A stretch of DNA of 64,000 bases from Ahaetulla prasina (Eukaryota > Chordata > Lepidosauria > Squamata > Colubridae): assembly GCF_028640845.1 (NCBI RefSeq), contig NC_080540.1, positions 157,378,438 to 157,442,437 on the forward strand, written 5' to 3'. Positions 21,956 to 33,813 of the stretch are shown piece by piece. Within the stretch, counting starts at the first letter, position 1; each line of letters starts with the position of its first letter. Under the pieces are notes generated by a model. That model saw only the letters and a program-made list of their open reading frames with translations, made no database searches and had not been told where the DNA came from. The translations under genes were made by a program, and so were the position numbers.

Positions 21956-23012
21956 GGTACATATTCCATAAATTAGTTTCACCCAAGAGCTACATTAGCT
22001 GGGTATAAATCTTATGTGTTGTATCTTAAAACCTAAGTACTTATATCTTAAAAGACAGAGAAGTCTTTTAAGATCATGCTAAGAACTATTACTCTCCATT
22101 ACACTCTGTAGTATTGGAAACAGTTTTTTTAAAATTCAGATTAAAGGTAAAGAACTAAGCTTCCCAGTTCACTGATAGAAGGTTGTCTTGATTGTTTTTC
22201 CATGAGTCAACAGTACCAATGAGTGAAATCTAACCTCTAAGGAAACAAACTTGGAGCTCTGCCTAGTAATAAGCCTCTCTTGATATTTAAGGTTCTCATT
22301 CCCATGATTTCCCTTTCTCCTTTCAGATGGGTTGCAGTTCCTCAGATAATTACAGCATGCTCCCCTTAAACCTGTAATGTACTTTCACATCATGGTATTC
22401 AGTTCCCTAGTTCCTCAGAAGCCCATCTGAAGCTTGCTCCAAGTTCTCATAATTGCTGCAAGCTCAAATTACCGAGTAGACCATAAGTCAATTAATGCTC
22501 CCTAGCTGGCCAATCAGTGAATTAAAAAATGGTTCTCATTTAGTGCCCCCCTCCTGTCCATACTTGAAGTACACGCTGTTGGCATTTCTTTGGCAATTTC
22601 TCCATTTCTCAACTGAACATTGCTACAGAGCAGGGTACCATTGCTTAAAACCACTAATTGGTATCACAGTAGCATTTCAAATATGGGGCTGGAATCTGTT
22701 GAGGAAAGAGGATGTAGTTCAGTTTGCTACATTGGATTTGGAGGCTTGGGGTGGGGTGGGGTGACAAAAGGAGTCCCATCAATGGGATAACAGCATAACC
22801 ACAAGGTCCCCAGAACACTGGCATCTTGATGGGAGAATTCCTTCAAGTGCACTTCAACATACATACAACATACACCATAGCTGAGCTAGACATAAATCAG
22901 ATCAGGGATGGAATCTCAACATCTTTAACATCATAAATGGGGCAAAGACTATTAGTGACTGTACCATTGCAAGACAATGCAATGTTTTGTCTCTTTTGTA
23001 TGTTCTATCCAT
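21956..23012. other. No gene recognised
   Basis: Mixed-composition unique DNA. No repeat family or exon recognised. Confidence 0.45.
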
Positions 23013-23375
23013 AAAAGTTAAGGTAAAGGTTCCCCTCACATATACATGCTAGTCATTCCCGACTCTAGGGGGCAGTGCTCATCTCCGTTTCAAAGCCAAA
23101 GAGCCAGCGCTGTCCAAAGACGTCTCCGTGGTCATGTGGCCAGCATGACTCAATGCTAAAGGCGCACGGAACGCTGTTACCTTCCCACCAAAGGTGGTCC
23201 CTATTTTTTCCACTTGCATTTTTTACGTGCTTTCGAACTGCTAGTTGGCAGAAGCAGCCACAAGTAATGGGAGCTCACCCCGTTACACAGCAGCACTAGG
23301 GATTCGAACTGCTGAACTTTTGACCTTTTGATTGACAAGTTCAGCATCTTAGCCCCTGAGCCACTGCGTCCCTTA
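23013..23375 (-). mobile_element. Sauria-type SINE
   Basis: On the minus strand it reads 5' to 3': a tRNA-like head 'gggacgcagtggctcagg', a B-box in 'ggttcgaa'-like context (agcagttcgaatccc), the body with 'catgctggccacatgacc' and 'gacgtctttggacagcgc', then 'ccccctagagtcgg' and a terminal 'aacctttacctt'. This is the recognised Sauria SINE order and nearly full length. A possible duplication tatccata flanks it (near 23005 and 23378). It supports a squamate origin. Confidence 0.85.
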
Positions 23376-24217
23376 TTTTATCCATATATGGACCCAACTC
23401 TGTTAAAGATTCCCTTGAGTCAAGCTTGATTACAGATGTTTGAGTGGACAAGTCCATGGAATCTTATGACAGTCTTAGTGAAGTATCTCTTTTTTTGAGG
23501 ATGTTTTTTCAACTTACTACCGTAGTCAAGCTTATAGCTCTGAGATGTCTTGACCTATTATCAAAGTATTCACTAATCTACCTTCAGTTTCTTTGAAATG
23601 ATCTAAAAACAACAACAACATAAGGTGGAGAGGAAGGGACAGCAATATCAAATAGCAGATATGACTGGTATGCAACATAATATAAAAAGACTTGGTGCTT
23701 TGATTAACCAGTGGCATTCACCATTTGATATCACAACATCCCTCCCATAGACACCACTACATTCACAGCTGGCTAGATGCTGTTGGCTGTTTTTCTTTTC
23801 TTTTCTTTTTTTAAAGCAATTTCTTCTCATCAAAAAGAATGAGAAAACTTGCCCACACAGAAATGACTGAGTTAAGCTTTGGCTAAAAGAGAACATCCTA
23901 GGCAGAGGCAAATCATTTTACCAATTTGCCTCTTACATAAATATCTTTTTTTTTAAAAAAAGGCAAAGTCAGTGGAATAATTCTGGGTAGCATCTCTATT
24001 GCTGCAATTCATTCCATACATGTTGTATCCTTATAGCAGTTACAATGCTTCTGAACTATTTTTTTTTTTAAAAAAGCTACTTTGGTGCCCATTTGGAAAA
24101 AAACAAATTAGTTTAAATATGAAATAAAATGTGCATATTGCTACCACATTATCTCTGCCTTTATCTCCATTCCTCCTCCAGATATTTTCTCCTTTGTTTA
24201 AATTGTTTGTTAAGCTC

Positions 24218-25165
24218 AGAGACAGGGACTGATGTTCTCTTTGCTGATGATGTAAAACTATTTAACACCACCAACAATGCTGCTACCCTTCAAAAAGACC
24301 TTGACTTTGTGTCGGAATGGTCAAACAATTGGCAACAAATGCTGTCTCATACATTGGCAAAAAGAATCAGAACACAAAATACAAGTTGAGTGGACACGAC
24401 CTTCTAGATGACCCTCAATCTGTCAAGGACCTTGGAGTACTCATATTTAATGATCTAAGTGCCAAAGCCCACTGTAACAACATCGTCAAAAAGGCACTAA
24501 GAGTTGTAAACCTAATCTTGTGTAGCTTCTTCTCCGGTAATATTACACTACTAACCAGAGCATACAAAACATTTGCTAGACCAATTCTCAAATACAGCTC
24601 ATTTGTTTGGAACCGACACTGCATATCGGATATTAATACAATTGAGCATGTCCAGAAATATTTCACAAGAAGAGTCCTCCACTCCTCTGCTCGCAACAAA
24701 ATACCTTATGTCACCAGACTTGAAATTCTGGGCTTAGAAAACTTAGAACTACACCACCTTCAGTATGGCCTACATGACTCATAAAATTATCTGCTACAAT
24801 GCCCTACCTGTCAATGTACCTACTTCAGCTTCAACCACAACAATACACACGTACACAATAGATACAAACTTAAAGTGAACGGCTCCAAACTCGATTGCAG
24901 AAAATATGATTTCAGCAACAGAGTGGTCAATGCCTAGAATGCACTACCCGACTCTGTGGTTTCATCCCAAAATCCCCAAAACTTTAACCTAAGACTGTCT
25001 ACTGTTGACCTCACCCATTCCTAAGAGGTCTGTAAGGGGAGTGCATAAGAGCACCAGCGTGCCTAAGTCCTAATGTTCCTTTTAATTGTATTCATTTTAT
25101 GTATTCAATTCATGCTTATACTTATATATATTATGTAATACGTACTCGACAAATAAATAAATATA
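24218..25165 (+). mobile_element. Jockey-superfamily LINE (same family as 3974), 5'-truncated
   Basis: Begins within RT at the catalytic LFADDVKLF motif and continues through the thumb (a 155-codon frame to 24784), then with frameshifts and stops to the 3' end. The tail is GACAAATAAATAAATAT. It is the sense counterpart of the minus-strand copies at 3974 and 41105. Confidence 0.8.
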
Positions 25166-25799
25166 AAAAATGTCATTTTATAAAGCACCATGTGTAGTGC
25201 TAGTATTATATTTCCAATGGCTGTGCCTTGGTGCTGAATTCTACTTTTGAGGAAGTTTTTTCCTCAAGCCTTTCCTGATTATTAGAAAACCTTGCTACTT
25301 AGGATGGCTTTTGGCCTGGTCTTTCCTTATTTTGGTACCCAAGAATAGCTAGCCCTAACAGCCACCCTTCCGGGTATCTGGACTATAATATCCATAATTC
25401 CCAGCCAGCCTTGTCCATACTTTGGAGGAATTCTGTTAATACCAAAACATCTAGACTGCACAAGGCTGAGTATTTCAGGCTGTTTTTAATTTCCTTTTGG
25501 TTTGCTTATTTGCTGTACTATCTCCTTATATCCCTATATGAATATGATTAATAGTTATTTAAACTGCAATTCTTTTTGTCCCGTTTCCCCGCCCCCCCAC
25601 CAGGTTTGTTCTGGTCTGTTGCTTCTTTTCTAATGATTTTACTTAAAGACTTTCATTATATTTTATTCTAAGGTGTCTTGAATTCTTAGAAAAGAAAGGA
25701 TATGCATCTTGAAAATGAATGAAGTATTTGACACATTCTTTTTCTGTGTAGTATTTTGTTTAGTTTAAGAGCCCTTATACATACTGATGAGATCTGGTT
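25166..25799. other. No gene recognised
   Basis: AT-rich unique-looking DNA between two mobile elements. No exon seen. Confidence 0.45.
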
Positions 25800-25975
25800 T
25801 TGGGTAGTGGTTAAGGTTCCAGGCCAGAAACCCAGCTGTGAATTCTAATTCTACCTTAGGCAATAAAGCCAGATGAGGCAAGGTTGGACAGTCCTGGGAA
25901 GTGGGCAATGACAAACCACTTCTGCAAAATCTTGCCAAGATAACTGCAGGGAATTGTCCAGGTTGTTGCCAGGAG
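25800..25975 (+). mobile_element. tRNA-derived SINE
   Basis: 'gtagtggttaaggttccaggcc' corresponds to the A-box region and 'gaattctaattctacc' to the B-box. The body 'acaaaccacttctgcaaaatcttgcca...ttgtccaggttgttgccaggagtcaac' matches the minus-strand copy at 15240-15565. Confidence 0.6.
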
Positions 25976-26034
25976 TCAACTATGATTTAAAGGCCACTAC
26001 CAAACAAACAAATGAAACAAAAACCCAGGTAAAG

Positions 26035-26431
26035 CAAATAAGAATAAGACCTAGCAATGGTTAAGAAAGAAACAGACCGACTAATTCTGGCTGCACAAGA
26101 CCAAACTTCAATAACATACAAAACCAGAATTGGGAAGATAGCAATTGAATGCAAATGCCACCTTTGCAAAGAAGCTGAAGGAACACTGGGCCACCTAGTT
26201 AGCTTCTGCAAGAAGATCGCACAGACAAACAACAGCAGGTGACAAAGTATCAACAAAGGTACACTGGAATAGTTGTAAGGAATACCACTTGCCTGCAAGC
26301 AAGAACTGGAGGGACCACAAAATAGACAATATAATAGAAAATAAAGTAGCTAGCGGGACTTTAGAATTCAAACAGACAATCACTTGCCACATAACACCCC
26401 AGATTATTGATAAGAAAGACAAAAAGTCTGG
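26035..26431 (+). mobile_element. LINE fragment with restriction-like endonuclease (R4-like)
   Basis: In the + frame from 26057, AQDQ is followed by a zinc-finger C-x2-C-x8-H-x4-C (CHLCKEAEGTLGHLVSFC), then after frameshifts an 'IQTD' stretch and a 'PD' motif near 26400. CCHC followed by PD is the signature of R2/R4/NeSL-clade LINEs with a restriction-like endonuclease. The clade call is from memory. Confidence 0.55.
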
Positions 26432-27145
26432 ATAGGGTTGTTGTTGTTAGTTGCAAAGTCGTGTCCGACCCATTGCGACCCCATGGACAACGTTCCTCCA
26501 GGCCTTCCTGTCCTCTACCATCCTCTGGAGTCCATTTAAACTCATGCCTACTGCTTCAGTGACTCCATCCAGCCACCTCGTTCTCTGTCATCCCCTTCTT
26601 CTTTTGCCCTCAATCTTTCCCAGCATTAGGCTCTTCTCCAGTGAGTCCTTCCTTCTCATTAGGTGGCCAAAGTATTTCAGTTTCATCTTCAGGATCTGGC
26701 CTTCTAAAGAGCAGTCAGAATTGATCTCCTCTAGGACTGACTTGTTTGTTCGCCTTGCAATCCAACGGACTCGCAGGAGTCTTCTCCAGCACCAGAGTTC
26801 AAAGGCCTCGATTCTTTGGCGCTCAGTCTTTCTTATGGTCCAACCTTCACAGCCATACATTGCAACTGGGAAAACCATAGCCTTGACTGTACACACTTTT
26901 GCTGGCAGGGTGATGTCTCTGCTTTTTAGTACGCTGTCTAGATTTGCCATAGCTTTCCTCCCCAGGAGCAAGCGTCTTTTAATTTCTTGGCTGCAGTCCC
27001 CATCTGCGGTGATCTTGGAGCCCAGGAAAATAAAATCTGTCACTACCTCCATTTCTTCCCCATCTATCTGCCAAGAATTGAGAAGGCCGGATGCCATGAT
27101 TTTAGTTAATGTTGAGTTTCAAGCCAACTTTTGCACCCTCCCTCC
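26432..27145 (-). mobile_element. BovB (RTE-clade) LINE, 3' part
   Basis: An uninterrupted 169-codon minus frame (27097-26588) encodes the RT C-terminus, with a TDFIFLGSKIT motif, MYGCEGWT and a CWRRLLRV stretch typical of BovB. The 3' UTR and (GTT)n tail reach 26432. Upstream to about 27145 the RT continues in broken frame (VGLKLNI-like). BovB is known to have moved between squamates and mammals by horizontal transfer. This copy is 5'-truncated, with a foreign segment at its 5' junction (see 27155). Confidence 0.88.
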
Positions 27146-27190
27146 CTCTCCGGTCCTCTTTCTTTCTGCCTGGCCGCTTGCAATATTGCA

Positions 27191-29199
27191 AGGGTTAGGC
27201 ATAGGGTTAGGGAAGCAGTAAATTGGCAAAAGAAATCTACAAATAGTAATAGGCTCTTTAGGTGCAATTCCAAAACCTCTGGAGCACCACTTGAATGCCA
27301 TCAGCATTGACAAAATTACTATAATCAATTTCAAAAGGCTGCTTTCCCTGGAAAAATGTATATCTTGTGAGAATACCTTTAAAACCATGAGACAGGTCCT
27401 TGAGAAGGACTCAATAGCTAGATGCCAAATACCAAATCAGATCTAAACATATGGTTGACTATGCCATCAATCATAATAATAATATAGAAATGACACTATC
27501 TCCACACATAAAAACAAATTAACTTGCAGCAGAATCATATTCTTATTCCAGAGAGACTTCTCTTTTACTCCAGTAGAGGTTTTTTTTTCCAAAGTAAGCT
27601 AGGATAACATCATGTACTTAGTTGTTAGTGATAACATTTAAATAAAAATGGATTGCGAACATTCAACACCAAAGGATTCAAAATTTCAAAATATGTAAGT
27701 TTCAACTGTGGATCTGTTACCTGCAGCCATGAGATGAGGAAAGCAAAAGGAAAGAAGTGGGTAAAAATACAATTTTGTACAAAGTATGAAGTTCCAAGAT
27801 TCTAGAAAGACTAAAATATTCTACCCTTTACTCCTCAAATCCAGAACAAGTAGGAATTTGCCTTTTGCAAACACTGCATCAAGCCAAGTCGATAATTTAT
27901 GGCATTATTTTCAGAAACGATTAGAAAGTAATATGGCAGGGAAAAGAAGAGTTTGGCATTCTTACTGGTAGGAACCTTCACAAAGAAAGAAAAAAAGAAA
28001 CTTGCTCCTTGAGGATTTGATAATGTTCTGGTTTCCAGTTCAGGAAGGGTTAAAACTATCACCTCAAATCCCCATGACACCAAATATGATGCAATGGAAT
28101 ACAAGGACAAAGACACTGGAATCAATTAATTCATTAGCACCCCCTTCCCCACGTTTCTTGCCTGGGGAGAAGCAAATCAAGAAGGCCCAGGGGAAGCAGA
28201 GATCTTTTGTGTCTGGGATAATCACTCCCAAAGAGTGCTTTAGTAAGTTGCTCTGTTAAGGAGATTTGTTGGCATTATTCCATTGCCAGCCAGTCTGGAA
28301 ACCAAAAGGGCGATGAGTCTGTGGGCTATGCCTACCCACCATGCAGCAAGGCATGTTTGCAGCGGCTGCAGCTGCAGCAACAGAAGGCTCTCTCACGACA
28401 TGCCTTTAAAAGACTACACCAGTCTCTGCGGCCTTTTCCCAAATCCCCACTGGGGCTTCCTTCAAGTTAATCATCTTAGCTCCCCTCTTGGGAAGCCAAG
28501 AGGATTTGCCTTCCCCTTTTTCCTTACAAGCACAAATTAAGAGAGGGGTTAAATAGTTAAAGAGTTAGGGTTCATCCCTCACTGCTTCCCTTGGGACAGC
28601 TGAGGGCAAGCAGCTCCTTTCCCTCCAGGAGGAGCAAATATCTGTCAATAAATCTAATTTGGGTCTCCTCAGCCAACACCTTGCCAGCAGGGCATTTCTT
28701 AACCCATTGGCCTCTTTCCCAAAGCCAACTGTCCCTCAATACCTGGATCTTGTCAGAGAACTAGGGTTAACTTGATATTTTGGCGTAGCCTGGCAGCTCC
28801 ACAAACCCTAATCAGAACAGCCTCCTGGCCACTTATGCACATAGGGGAAAAAACCCCAGAGAGTAAGCTTCTTCAGAGTTTAGGAGAAAACAAAACAAAA
28901 CAACAACAATCAACAGGTGGCCCACAGAGAGGGGGGGGAGACAAAGCTGAGCTCCTCCCCACGTGACTAACTGACATTGTTTGGGGGAATCGCTTGGTTG
29001 GGGGGTGGGGGTGCCTACCTCCTTTATACTGGGAAAATGCAACCGCAGGAAAGCAGCCCCATTGTGGAAGCTCTTCTTCTGCCATTGAAAATATACGGCT
29101 CTGGACAAGGAGGAGGATTATAACAGACACGAGGTTATTTTTTTTTTCTCCCCCCCATCCAGGCGGTAGATGTTTTTTGATATCCCCGGAAAATCTAAG
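27191..29199. other. Upstream region of ADCY6 CpG island, no gene recognised
   Basis: AT-rich until about 28.2 kb, becoming more balanced towards the island. No exon or named repeat recognised. Confidence 0.5.
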
Positions 29200-30480
29200 G
29201 CTGAGGGCAGGCGACGAATAGCAATCCCCCACCGCGGGGCAACGAGCTAAAAGCCGGCGGGCCAACACGGGCGCCCGCTTCCTCTCCGTCCTTCAGCCTG
29301 TTTGCAGCAGGTGCCCCTGCCTGGCTGCCTGGCATGGACAGCCTCTTCTGACCCCGTTGCCAAGCGCGTTCGCCGACAAGAATCACGGCTCTTCTCTGCA
29401 CCTTGGCGTCTCCCCTCTCCCTCGACTGCCCCCGCATCCCAACGCCACGGGGGCGGTGATGGTGGGAAGGGAAGGAGACAAAAGGGATCTTGTGCCTTTA
29501 AGGCCTCCCGCTTGGCGATCCCCGGTCGGGAGCGCACACAGCGAGTGGGGCGAGCCTTGTGGATCCGGGCTAGAGGGCGTTTACCCTGGACAACGCGGGA
29601 GGGAGGGAAGGAGGGGAGGGGACGGGCCCAGAGCGAGCAGGCAGGAATGGAGAAGAGACGGCGGCGGCGGCCACGCCGTAAAACCCCAGAGCGAAGGGGC
29701 TGCGAGACAGACGAGAGCCGCTGAGCGCCCGGGAGGACGGCGCCCCGCTTCTCCCCAGCTGGCCCAGGAGAAGAAGGCGGCCCAGCATTTTTTTTCTCCC
29801 CACCCCCCGCCACCGAAACCGCTCGGGCGTTGCGAGGTGAATCGAGGGAACGAGCGGCGGGGAGGTTGGAACGGGGCGCAACTGCGGCTGCCGAGCGCGC
29901 AAAGGAGGAGCTCTGACCGAGAGGCGCCCCGTCTTGCGCCTCTGGAGCCTTGGGGAGGACAGGCGGCTCTGGAAAGGCCGGGCCTTTTGGGAAATGCCTC
30001 CTCTGGAGAAGGATGAGAGCGAAAGGACGGGGGAAAGAGAGGAGCCGGGGCAGTTCCTTAGGCCGCCTCTCCCCTCGGCTCGGGGAGACGGCGGGGCGGC
30101 GAACCGGGTGGGAGGCTCTTTGGCTAAGATAGAAGCGGCTTCGTTTGGGGCGCACCGCGGCAGCTGCGGCGACTGCGAGGAAAAGGGGCGTGAGGACGCA
30201 CCTGTCCAGTACAACCCGGGCTCCGGGGCCCCTCTGTGGGAGGGGGGGGCGCCGTAGTTGCTCAGGGCCGGGAAAGTTCCCTTTTGCTGCAAGCCCCCCG
30301 CGACGGAATGGGTTTTTGTCGAGGGGTGGTATCGAGCACACACCGGTGTGTAATAAGTCCCCCCCCCCCGTTCTCTTTGGCTTAGGCCGAAAAGGCCGAA
30401 GAATCCGAATTCGAATTCATTGCATTAGAAGCGGTGGGGGGGGGGGTGGGAGGGAAACCTGCACGTGTCTGAAATGTATG
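29200..30480 (+). promoter_or_regulatory. ADCY6: CpG island, likely ADCY6 promoter and non-coding first exon
   Basis: A stretch of about 1.2 kb is dense in CpG and GC-rich, unlike its flanks, and is the only such island upstream of the ADCY6 start codon on this strand. It has Sp1-like GC runs and CGG-rich blocks (29660-29680). ADCY6 in other vertebrates has a non-coding 5' exon, so exon 1 probably lies here with intron 1 running to 36483. I cannot fix the transcription start or donor; gtgaat at 29837, gtgagg at 30190 and gtaagg at 30767 are candidates. The long frames in the island are composition artefacts. Confidence 0.65.
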
Positions 30481-30488
30481 GCCTGGAC

Positions 30489-30600
30489 CAGGCGTCTCCA
30501 ACCTTGGCAACTTTAAGCCTGGAGGACTTCAACTGCTGGCTGGGGAATTCTGGGAGTTGAAGTCCGCCAGGCTTAAAGTTGCCAAGGTTGGAGACCCCTG
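30489..30600. mobile_element. Palindromic foldback hAT MITE, copy 4
   Basis: 112-bp inverted repeat (CAGGCGTCTCCAACC...GGTTGGAGACCCCTG) with perfect 8-bp duplication GCCTGGAC (30481-30488 and 30601-30608), directly at the 3' edge of the ADCY6 CpG island. The target site is in probable ADCY6 5' transcribed sequence. Confidence 0.88.
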
Positions 30601-31241
30601 GCCTGGACTGTCAGAGCTGCAATCGTCGCTTTTTTTTTTTTTTTTGTCTGCTTCCCTCCCCACCTCCCGGCCCTCCCTATTGGTTTTTCTGGGATGCCTC
30701 GGTTGGGGCCAAAAAAAAAAATGAGGCTAAGCTATGCAACTCTTCCATCTTCTCTGGTCTGGAGGGGTAAGGAGAAACAGGTGGGCTTTCCGTAACCTTT
30801 TTCCCCCCCTACTCCTGTGTGGTTCTCTGTTTGTTCTGCACATACCTCTTACAAATGGGGTTGGGGACTGGGGGAGATGAGTGAAGGAAAGGATCCTGGG
30901 ATGTGGAGCTTTTCTCCCCTGTGCAATATTGCAAGCGGCCAGGCAGAAAGAAAGAGGTGGGAGAGAAAGAATGTTGACCTGTAACCTGCACTCCTTGGCT
31001 TTGGGGAACTTGCTCACAGGCCTGGCGTGTACTCTGCCACAAAAAAAACCCACAACACTTTAGGGTGGTTTATATGTATCCTGACTTTTCTCTTAAGAGC
31101 TCAAAAGGATGAAGCTATATGTGTGTCTACCTCCGCCCCCAAGGACAGCCCTGTGAAGTAGATGAGCCCAAAATTACAATAGCTTCACAGTCCAGTGGAG
31201 AATGGGTTGATCCCCCCCCCACAGGCCCATCCAATACTGTA

Positions 31242-31815
31242 CAGGCAGTTGTCAACTTACGACCATAACTGAGCTCGAAATGTCTGTTGCTGAGTGAGAA
31301 GTTAAATGAGTTTTTCCCCATTTTCCTTGCTGCATTTGTTAACCAAATCACTGCAGTTGTTAAATGAGTAACAAAGGGGATCACAGATCCTGGGACACTG
31401 CAACTGTTACAATTGTGAGTCAGTTGTCAGGTATCCGAATGTAAATCACATGACCAAGGGGATCGGAATGAAATGCTACTGGGAGAACCGGTAGTTAAAA
31501 AAAAGCTACGATCCGACAATCACCTGTGCTGCGTGGTTTAGCTTCGCTAGAAAGCAGGATTTCTTTCTAAACTGTCGCCACAGCCGCTTCCCCCCCCTCT
31601 TGCTGTTCTACTTACCTTTCCAAGCCTCCTTTTGGTGTACTGCGCGCATGTGCGCATGTGCAGCCAACGAACCGGTAGCAGACTGGTTCAGATTTCACCC
31701 CTGATGCAGATGGTGCAATGGTCAAAAGTGTGAAAAAGGGTTATGTCACTTTTTTCAGTGCTGTTGTATCTTTGAACGGTCACTAAACGAACTGTTGTAC
31801 GTTGAAAACAACCTG
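31242..31815 (-). mobile_element. Tigger-type MITE with hAT-like insert
   Basis: It starts CAGGCAGTTGTCAACTTACGACC after TA and ends 'aacaacctgta'. From about 31460 to 31706 it is interrupted by a hAT-like fragment with 'gagaaccggtagt' and an 'atttcacccctg' end, whose left end is degraded. Confidence 0.68.
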
Positions 31816-31837
31816 TAATTGCTAAATATCTCTCTCC

Positions 31838-31862
31838 CCATCTTTCTCTCTCTCTCTCTCTC

Positions 31863-31895
<33 letters not shown>
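31838..31895. repeat. (TC)n(CA)n microsatellite
   Basis: About 20 bp of CT repeats followed by about 30 bp of CA repeats, in ADCY6 intron 1. Confidence 0.95.
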
Positions 31896-31898
<3 letters not shown>

Positions 31899-31899
31899 A

Positions 31900-32863
31900 C
31901 CATTAGGCCCATCCAGCTACTGTTGCAGTTCAGTCACTGTTGGTATTCTTATTGTATCATTTGATTTTTCCCCCCCTGCATTTGGGGGAGTCTTGCTGGG
32001 AAAACTGAATTCTGAGATGTGCTATTTTAGTGTTATTTAGTTGTGGCCTTTTTTTTTCTCTCTCCCAAAGCTTGCATCTGTCACTTTATTCTTCACAGCA
32101 CCCCCTGGCCTACATCTGTAGCCTGCCACGAAGCTGTACTTGTGTGTGTCTTGCTTGGCTGCTGCGTCCCACAGTGGAGATGACTTGGCCAGAGTCCTGA
32201 TGGACTGGGATGGGGTTATTCTGTCTCTGGGTTCAGAGGGGACAGGAAGAGGGGCTGTATTTTGGTGTGTTTCCCAAGTGCCTGTGATAGAAGGGTGCTA
32301 TCATAACACTGGCCCCATCTCCCAGAATAGATGAGAAACAACCGTTCTGCTGAATGGTATTGGAATCTTTCTCTGAAGAAGCTGAAGCTAAAACCAGCTC
32401 TGGTTTTGGCTGACAGTCAAGACAAATAGAGTTTGAAAGGAGAAAACTATTCCAGTTTGGTTTCATGCTGAATTGCAAGTTAGGCTGCCGAAAGGGACAA
32501 CGTTGGGAGATGCTTTTCCTTCACACGAATGCAGAACTTCAAAATTCATTGGGTCACACACTGGGTCATAAAATCTAAGAGAAAAACATGGACAGAGCAT
32601 AGGGAGACTTGCGTTATCGGCTTAAGGAGCTAATTCAGGCCTTCTCAAACCCTGCCTTATAACCCTGAGAAGGGCAAGTCAGGGTGTGTGAAGGTTCCTT
32701 GTGAATAAAACTTAACAGAGCAGCTGCAATTTGGGACAGTTTGGATGGGTAGCCAACTCTCAAAATATGATCGGGTTTTATTCTTGCTTTTTGAGACAAA
32801 GCAGGAGTGACCCTTGACAAGTGTTCCAGTTCCGCAGTGGCTCCAGTTCCATGGTGGCTAGGG
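31900..32863. other. Intron 1 stretch, nothing recognised
   Basis: No exon or named repeat recognised. Confidence 0.45.
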
Positions 32864-33130
32864 CCATGGTGGCTCAGGCTGTAAGATAGCCTGTTATTAA
32901 AAAATTAAAACAGCTGCCTGCAATTACTGCAGGTTCTAGTCCCACCAGGCCCAAGGTGGACTCAGCCTTCCATCCTTTATAAGGTAGGTAAAATGAGGAC
33001 CTAGATTGTTGGGGAGGCAATAAGTTGACTTTGTAAATATACAAATAGAATGAGACTATTGCCTTACACACTGTAAGCCGCCCTGAGTCTTCGGAGAAGG
33101 GCGGGATATAAAGGTAAATTAAAAAAAAAA
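32864..33130 (+). mobile_element. tRNA-derived SINE with an L2-like 3' tail
   Basis: The head 'ggtggctcaggctgtaagatagcc' fits an A-box and 'gcaggttctagtcccacc' a B-box. The end, 'gtaagccgccctgagtcttcggagaagggcgggatataaa', is the same hairpin tail as the L2-like LINE at 53720-53800. A second copy lies inverted at 42205-42448. The shared tail fits the model that the LINE's RT mobilises the SINE. Confidence 0.7.
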
Positions 33131-33813
33131 AGTTCTGCCTTGCAAAAGTTGCTTGTGTCTCCCAGGGCATCCCGATCCATAGCTTGAGAACCCTGGGGAC
33201 GATAAGCATTTGAATATTGGTAGAGCTGTAATTTTAAGGATCCTTTCACCCTCTGGTTGCTGCTGTTTGTTGCAAAGATCAGATGAGCTTAGCAAGCGAA
33301 GGAGGTGGGATAGGGAAGAGTCTTGGTATCTTCTGAATTCTACAGACTGTTTTTATATCATAGGCAACCTTCCCAACCAGGAAATATTTCGGTGTTACGG
33401 ATCTCAGCTCCCAGAATTCCCAGATAACAGCCCTTATTGGGGAGGTGACACCCACATATCTGAAGGGTAATCAGGTTGAAGAAAGGTTTAGTGATCTCTT
33501 CTAGCGCAATATGTTAGGGGGAAAGGGCTTGCCTTTTTTGAGCAGAGGATTTATTCCAGGTATTAGTAAATTTATTTCTCTGTGATTACATTCATTGAAG
33601 ACTAGCCCATCTGTTGTCTGGGCAGGGCTGACAATTGGCTGCACACTCATCCTCCTTTTTCAATGGGAACTAATTATCAGAGAAAGTGAAAGCATGTTGG
33701 TTGGACAACCTTTGTTTTTTTGAGCTTCTTGCCTGTTGTGGCTTTAGAAGAAAGGGGATTTTAAATTTAAGATGGCAACACCCTAGACATTAAAACAACT
33801 ATTGTCTGCGCTA

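Noticed and set aside
26588..27097. 169-codon minus frame as a host gene
   Set aside because: It is the BovB LINE RT C-terminus, truncated at 5' and ending in BovB 3' UTR.
27191..27212. Interstitial telomere repeat (gggttaggcatagggttaggg)
   Set aside because: Only two imperfect units; too short to call.
29247..30341. Long minus-strand frames (364 and 257 codons) in the CpG island
   Set aside because: They come from the scarcity of stop codons in GC-rich DNA. Composition is Pro/Arg/Ala-rich, overlapping frames are open on both strands, and no domain is recognisable.
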